Positions 57,880 to 64,000 of a stretch of 64,000 nucleotides of DNA are shown here, piece by piece. Origin of the DNA: Wukongibacter sp050859025 (GTDB taxonomy: Bacteria; Bacillota; Clostridia; Peptostreptococcales; Caminicellaceae); the NCBI RefSeq assembly GCF_050859025.1, contig NZ_CP138200.1:2108001-2172000 (forward strand). Reading direction: 5' to 3'. Position 1 is the first letter of the stretch. Every line of letters starts with the position of its first letter. The position numbers and the translations under genes were made by a program. Below the pieces are notes generated by a model. The model was not told the DNA's origin and searched no databases. It worked only from the letters and a program-made list of their open reading frames with translations.

Positions 57880-58668
57880 ATGAAAAAATATACTAGAGAA
57901 ATAATATTTTCACTTTTAGTTACCTTTTGCTTAATAGCTTTTTTGGGCTGTCAGAATGCAAATACAAACGAAAATACTGAATTAATAATATTTGGTGCGT
58001 CAAGCTTGAGTGATGCTTTAACAGAAATAGCCGAGCTCTATGAAGAAAATAATGAGAGTGTTGATATAAAACTAAGCTTTGCTTCATCAGGAACCCTTCA
58101 AAAACAGATAGAAGAAGGAGCGCCAGCCGATGTCTTTATTTCAGCTGGAATAAAGCAAATGGATACTTTAGAGGAACAAGAGCTTATCGTAAAGGATTCT
58201 AGAATGGATTTATTAAAAAATGAGCTAGTAGTTATTGCTTCTAAGGGTAAGGAAGATAAAATAAAGACTATGGATGATCTGTCAAAACCGGATATAGATA
58301 AGATAAGCATAGGTACACCTGAGACCGCCCCAGTAGGAAGATATGCTAAGGAAACCTTAGTCAATTTAGAATTGTGGGATGGTATCCAAGATAAATTAGT
58401 TCTTGGGAAGAATGTGAGACAAGTACTTTCGTATGTTGATACAGAAAATGTTGATGCAGGTATTGTATATAAATCCGATACAAAAGTAATGAAAAATGGC
58501 TCAATTGCTTTAACAATATCTGATGAACTACATTCTCAAATATTATATCCTTTAGCTATTGTAAATGATAGTAAAAATAAAGATAAATGCAATGACTTTA
58601 TTAATTTTTTACAATCTGAAGAGGCTTCAGAAATTTTTGAGAATAATGGATTCAGTGTCTTAAAGTAA
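57880..58668 (+). CDS. modA: Molybdate ABC transporter, substrate-binding lipoprotein
   Basis: 262 residues behind TAGGAGGG. A signal peptide with lipobox 'AFLGC' (Cys about 24) anchors it to the outer face. The ModA core reads 'LIIFGASSLSDALTEIAELYEENNESVDIKLSFASSGTLQKQIEEGAPADVFISA' and 'VLSYVDTENVDAGIVYKSD'. It captures molybdate (or tungstate) for ModBC. It lies 50 bases after the XdhC gene. Confidence 0.92.
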   Translation: MKKYTREIIFSLLVTFCLIAFLGCQNANTNENTELIIFGASSLSDALTEIAELYEENNESVDIKLSFASSGTLQKQIEEGAPADVFISAGIKQMDTLEEQELIVKDSRMDLLKNELVVIASKGKEDKIKTMDDLSKPDIDKISIGTPETAPVGRYAKETLVNLELWDGIQDKLVLGKNVRQVLSYVDTENVDAGIVYKSDTKVMKNGSIALTISDELHSQILYPLAIVNDSKNKDKCNDFINFLQSEEASEIFENNGFSVLK

Positions 58669-58697
58669 TAGAAACGAATGGTCTATTGGAGGAAAAA

Positions 58698-59381
58698 ATG
58701 TTAGAACCAATTATCCTATCTTTTAAGGTAGCAACTATTTCAATGATTATTACACTATTAATAGCTTTAATGTTAGCCTATATCATGACATATAAAGGTT
58801 TTAAGGGAAAGGAGTTATTAGAATCTATTATAACCCTTCCCCTCGTTTTACCTCCATCTATTGTTGGATATATTCTGTTAATAGCTTTGGGTAAAAACAG
58901 TCTTTTGGGCAGCTTTTTATATGAGTTATTTGGTGTAAGGATAATATTTACATGGATAGCTGCTGTTATGGCTTCCGTTGTGGTTACTCTACCCCTTATG
59001 TATCAGAGCATTAAGGCTTCATTTAACAATATAGATCCTGTATTTAGAAATGCAGCAGAAACCCTTGGGGCAGGAAAAATAAGGGTATTCTTTACCATCT
59101 TGATGCCATTGTCTAGTACTGGAATTTTAAGTGGTCTTATTTTGTCATTTTGCAGGGCCTTAGGAGAATTTGGGGCTACACTTTTTGTTGCTGGAAATAT
59201 CCCTGGAAAAACTCAAACCATACCCTTAGCGATATATTTTGCTGTGGAGTCAGGAGATACCGCTACTGCTAATAAGTTGGTCCTTATAATGGTGGTATTT
59301 AGCTTTATTGTTATGTGGGCTTTAAACTATCTACTAAAGAAAAAACACTATATAGAATTAATTAGGAGAGAAAAATGTTAA
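58698..59381 (+). CDS. modB: Molybdate ABC transporter, permease
   Basis: 227 residues from ATG 58698, five bases after GGAGG; an upstream in-frame TTG overlaps that site. About five membrane segments, with the ABC-permease EAA loop 'NAAETLGAGKIRVFFTILMPLSSTGILSGLILSFCRALGEFGATLFVAG', a close match to ModB. It ends seven bases into modC. Confidence 0.92.
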   Translation: MLEPIILSFKVATISMIITLLIALMLAYIMTYKGFKGKELLESIITLPLVLPPSIVGYILLIALGKNSLLGSFLYELFGVRIIFTWIAAVMASVVVTLPLMYQSIKASFNNIDPVFRNAAETLGAGKIRVFFTILMPLSSTGILSGLILSFCRALGEFGATLFVAGNIPGKTQTIPLAIYFAVESGDTATANKLVLIMVVFSFIVMWALNYLLKKKHYIELIRREKC

Positions 59382-60040
59382 AGGTAGACATAAAGAAAAA
59401 CTACAGTGAATTTAACGTATCAGCTAGATTTGAAATTTCTAATGAGGTAGCTGTGTTACTAGGAAGTTCAGGATCTGGAAAGACTACTATATTAAATTGT
59501 ATATCGGGATTGTTAAAGCCCGAATCTGGCAGTATAAAAATTGACAATAGAATTATTTTTTCGTCATCTGAGGGTACTAATATACCGACAAAGGATAGAA
59601 ATGTGGGTTATGTTTTTCAAAATTTTGCTCTCTTTCCTCATATGGATGCGTACAAAAATATTAAGTATGGCATAAAGAATAACAAAAAATCCTTTTTTAA
59701 AAATATAGATACTAAAAAGGATATGGTTGAGAGTATAATGAAAAAGTTTAAAATTTTACATTTGAAAAATAAATATCCTCATCAGCTTTCAGGTGGGGAA
59801 AAGCAGAGGGTTGCTATTGCTAGAGCATTCTTATCAAATCCACAAATACTATTACTAGACGAGCCCTTTTCAGCATTAGACAAGGAGACGAGGGAAATTC
59901 TTTATAATGAATTTATCAAAATAAAGGAAGAGTGTCATATTCCCATTATACTAGTAACCCATAATGAGAAAGAGGCAAATCTACTAGGTGATAAAATCTT
60001 GAGCATCGTAGGTGGAGAGATTGTACAGGAAAGAATATAG
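59375..60040 (+). CDS. modC: Molybdate ABC transporter, ATPase (short form)
   Basis: 221 residues, overlapping modB by seven bases. Walker A 'GSSGSGKTTILNC', Q-loop 'VFQNFALFPHM', signature 'LSGGEKQRVAIARAFL', Walker B 'ILLLDEPFSALD', H-loop 'LVTHNEKEA'. Typical ModC is ~350 residues with a C-terminal molybdate-binding MOP/TOBE domain; that domain is absent here, so feedback by molybdate through ModC is unlikely. Confidence 0.88.
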   Translation: MLKVDIKKNYSEFNVSARFEISNEVAVLLGSSGSGKTTILNCISGLLKPESGSIKIDNRIIFSSSEGTNIPTKDRNVGYVFQNFALFPHMDAYKNIKYGIKNNKKSFFKNIDTKKDMVESIMKKFKILHLKNKYPHQLSGGEKQRVAIARAFLSNPQILLLDEPFSALDKETREILYNEFIKIKEECHIPIILVTHNEKEANLLGDKILSIVGGEIVQERI

Positions 60041-60173
60041 TCTTTTAGAGCAAAGATTCTTATAAAGTAGGCTTGACTGAATATAGTTAAGGAAAATTAT
60101 ATTTGTCTACAGTTTTAATATGTTCATAATTTCCTATGGATTATAAAAATCTAAAACAAGAAATAATTTCCAT
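60041..60173. other. Short gap between modC and the rRNA promoters
   Basis: No gene or clear terminator seen. The sequence becomes near-identical to the upstream region of rRNA operon 1 from about 60160. Confidence 0.5.
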
Positions 60174-60202
60174 TTGACTTTGTAAATATTACGTGGTAAG
60201 AT
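60174..60202 (+). promoter_or_regulatory. rRNA operon 2 promoter P1
   Basis: TTGACT (60174-60179) and TAAGAT (60197-60202), 17-base spacer, same as operon 1. Confidence 0.7.
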
Positions 60203-60250
60203 ATATCTTGTCGCTGAAAACGGCGGCGAAAAAAATGTTGAAAAAAGTTG

Positions 60251-60279
60251 TTGACATGACGAAAAAGATTTGCTACAAT
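60251..60279 (+). promoter_or_regulatory. rRNA operon 2 promoter P2
   Basis: TTGACA (60251-60256) and TACAAT (60274-60279), 17-base spacer. The -10 differs from the TATAAT of operon 1, which may lower its strength. Confidence 0.8.
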
Positions 60280-60393
60280 AAATCTTGTCGCTAAAACGAC
60301 AAAAGAAGCTTTGGACATTGAAAACTGAACAGTGTAAGGAATTAAACCTTAGTTTGAAATAATTCAAGCTAAAGAAGTAATAAACGCCAGATT

Positions 60394-61936
<1,543 letters not shown>

Positions 61937-62125
61937 AACCTTACACTGTTTGGTTTTGAATGTCTAAGGACATTTAAATTTGTTCTTTGAAAACTGAACA
62001 ATGGAGAGAATTAGTTTTAAGTATATAAACTTAAACAATTTTACTGAGTAAAGTTAGGTGGAAGGAAGTTTAATGTTCTAACGAACATTATCGTAAAACT
62101 TTCAGAAGCCAAAGTTTTACTAACT

Positions 62126-64000
<1,875 letters not shown>

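Overview
The window looks like the chromosome of an AT-rich, low-GC, endospore-forming anaerobe of the Clostridia (Firmicutes). The evidence is strong AGGAGG ribosome binding sites, clostridial-type rRNA operons, a Spo0A-family regulator, a Spo0E-like phosphatase, a collagen-like exosporium-type protein, ferredoxin-dependent 2-oxoacid oxidoreductase, PTS sugar uptake and molybdenum hydroxylase genes. No species is claimed.

Layout. 1-5.2 kb: end of a GNAT acetyltransferase, a TPR protein, and a ptb-iorA-iorB operon for 2-oxoacid oxidation. 5.5-13.0 kb: a complete rRNA operon (16S, tRNA-Ala, 23S, 5S) followed by 16 tRNA genes; a separate promoter lies between 23S and 5S. 13.1-24.8 kb: an accessory stretch beginning with a tyrosine recombinase beside the tRNA array. 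It holds small membrane or exported proteins, a PrsA foldase, a Spo0A-family regulator, a large collagen-like protein, an Xre/Spo0E pair, four copies of a ~66-bp palindromic repeat (one of which truncates a potassium channel gene) and several decayed REP-associated (Y1, IS200-like) transposase remnants. 24.9-30 kb: an AraC regulator and two ABC half-transporters of the YbtP/YbtQ type, with Fur-like boxes. 30.5-37 kb: an RpiR-regulated PTS operon for an alpha-glucoside, with a 6-phospho-alpha-glucosidase and an IlvD/Edd-family dehydratase. 37-42.6 kb: a decayed BlaI-like repressor with its operator intact, an ECF sigma/anti-sigma pair, and small genes with a WYL regulator.

42.9-60.0 kb is the most interesting part. 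A BTAD/AAA/TPR regulator is followed by a BCCT betaine-type transporter, a three-subunit molybdenum hydroxylase, and a histidine-ammonia-lyase-like protein in which the Ala-Ser-Gly that forms the MIO cofactor is missing. Next come a molybdopterin-binding protein, YqeC, MocA, YqeB, an XdhC-family protein and ModABC. YqeB/YqeC/MocA/XdhC are the markers of selenium-dependent molybdenum hydroxylase maturation. A MIO-less HAL homologue beside a betaine transporter fits ergothionase, which removes trimethylamine from ergothioneine. I therefore propose a locus for uptake and breakdown of ergothioneine or a related histidine betaine, in which a (seleno)molybdenum hydroxylase acts on the thiourocanate/urocanate-type product. 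The substrate is inferred, not shown.

60.2-64.0 kb: a second rRNA operon in the same orientation. It lacks the spacer tRNA, and its 23S gene carries a 160-nt net insertion with an 18-bp perfect terminal inverted repeat (an intervening sequence). The window ends inside this 23S gene.
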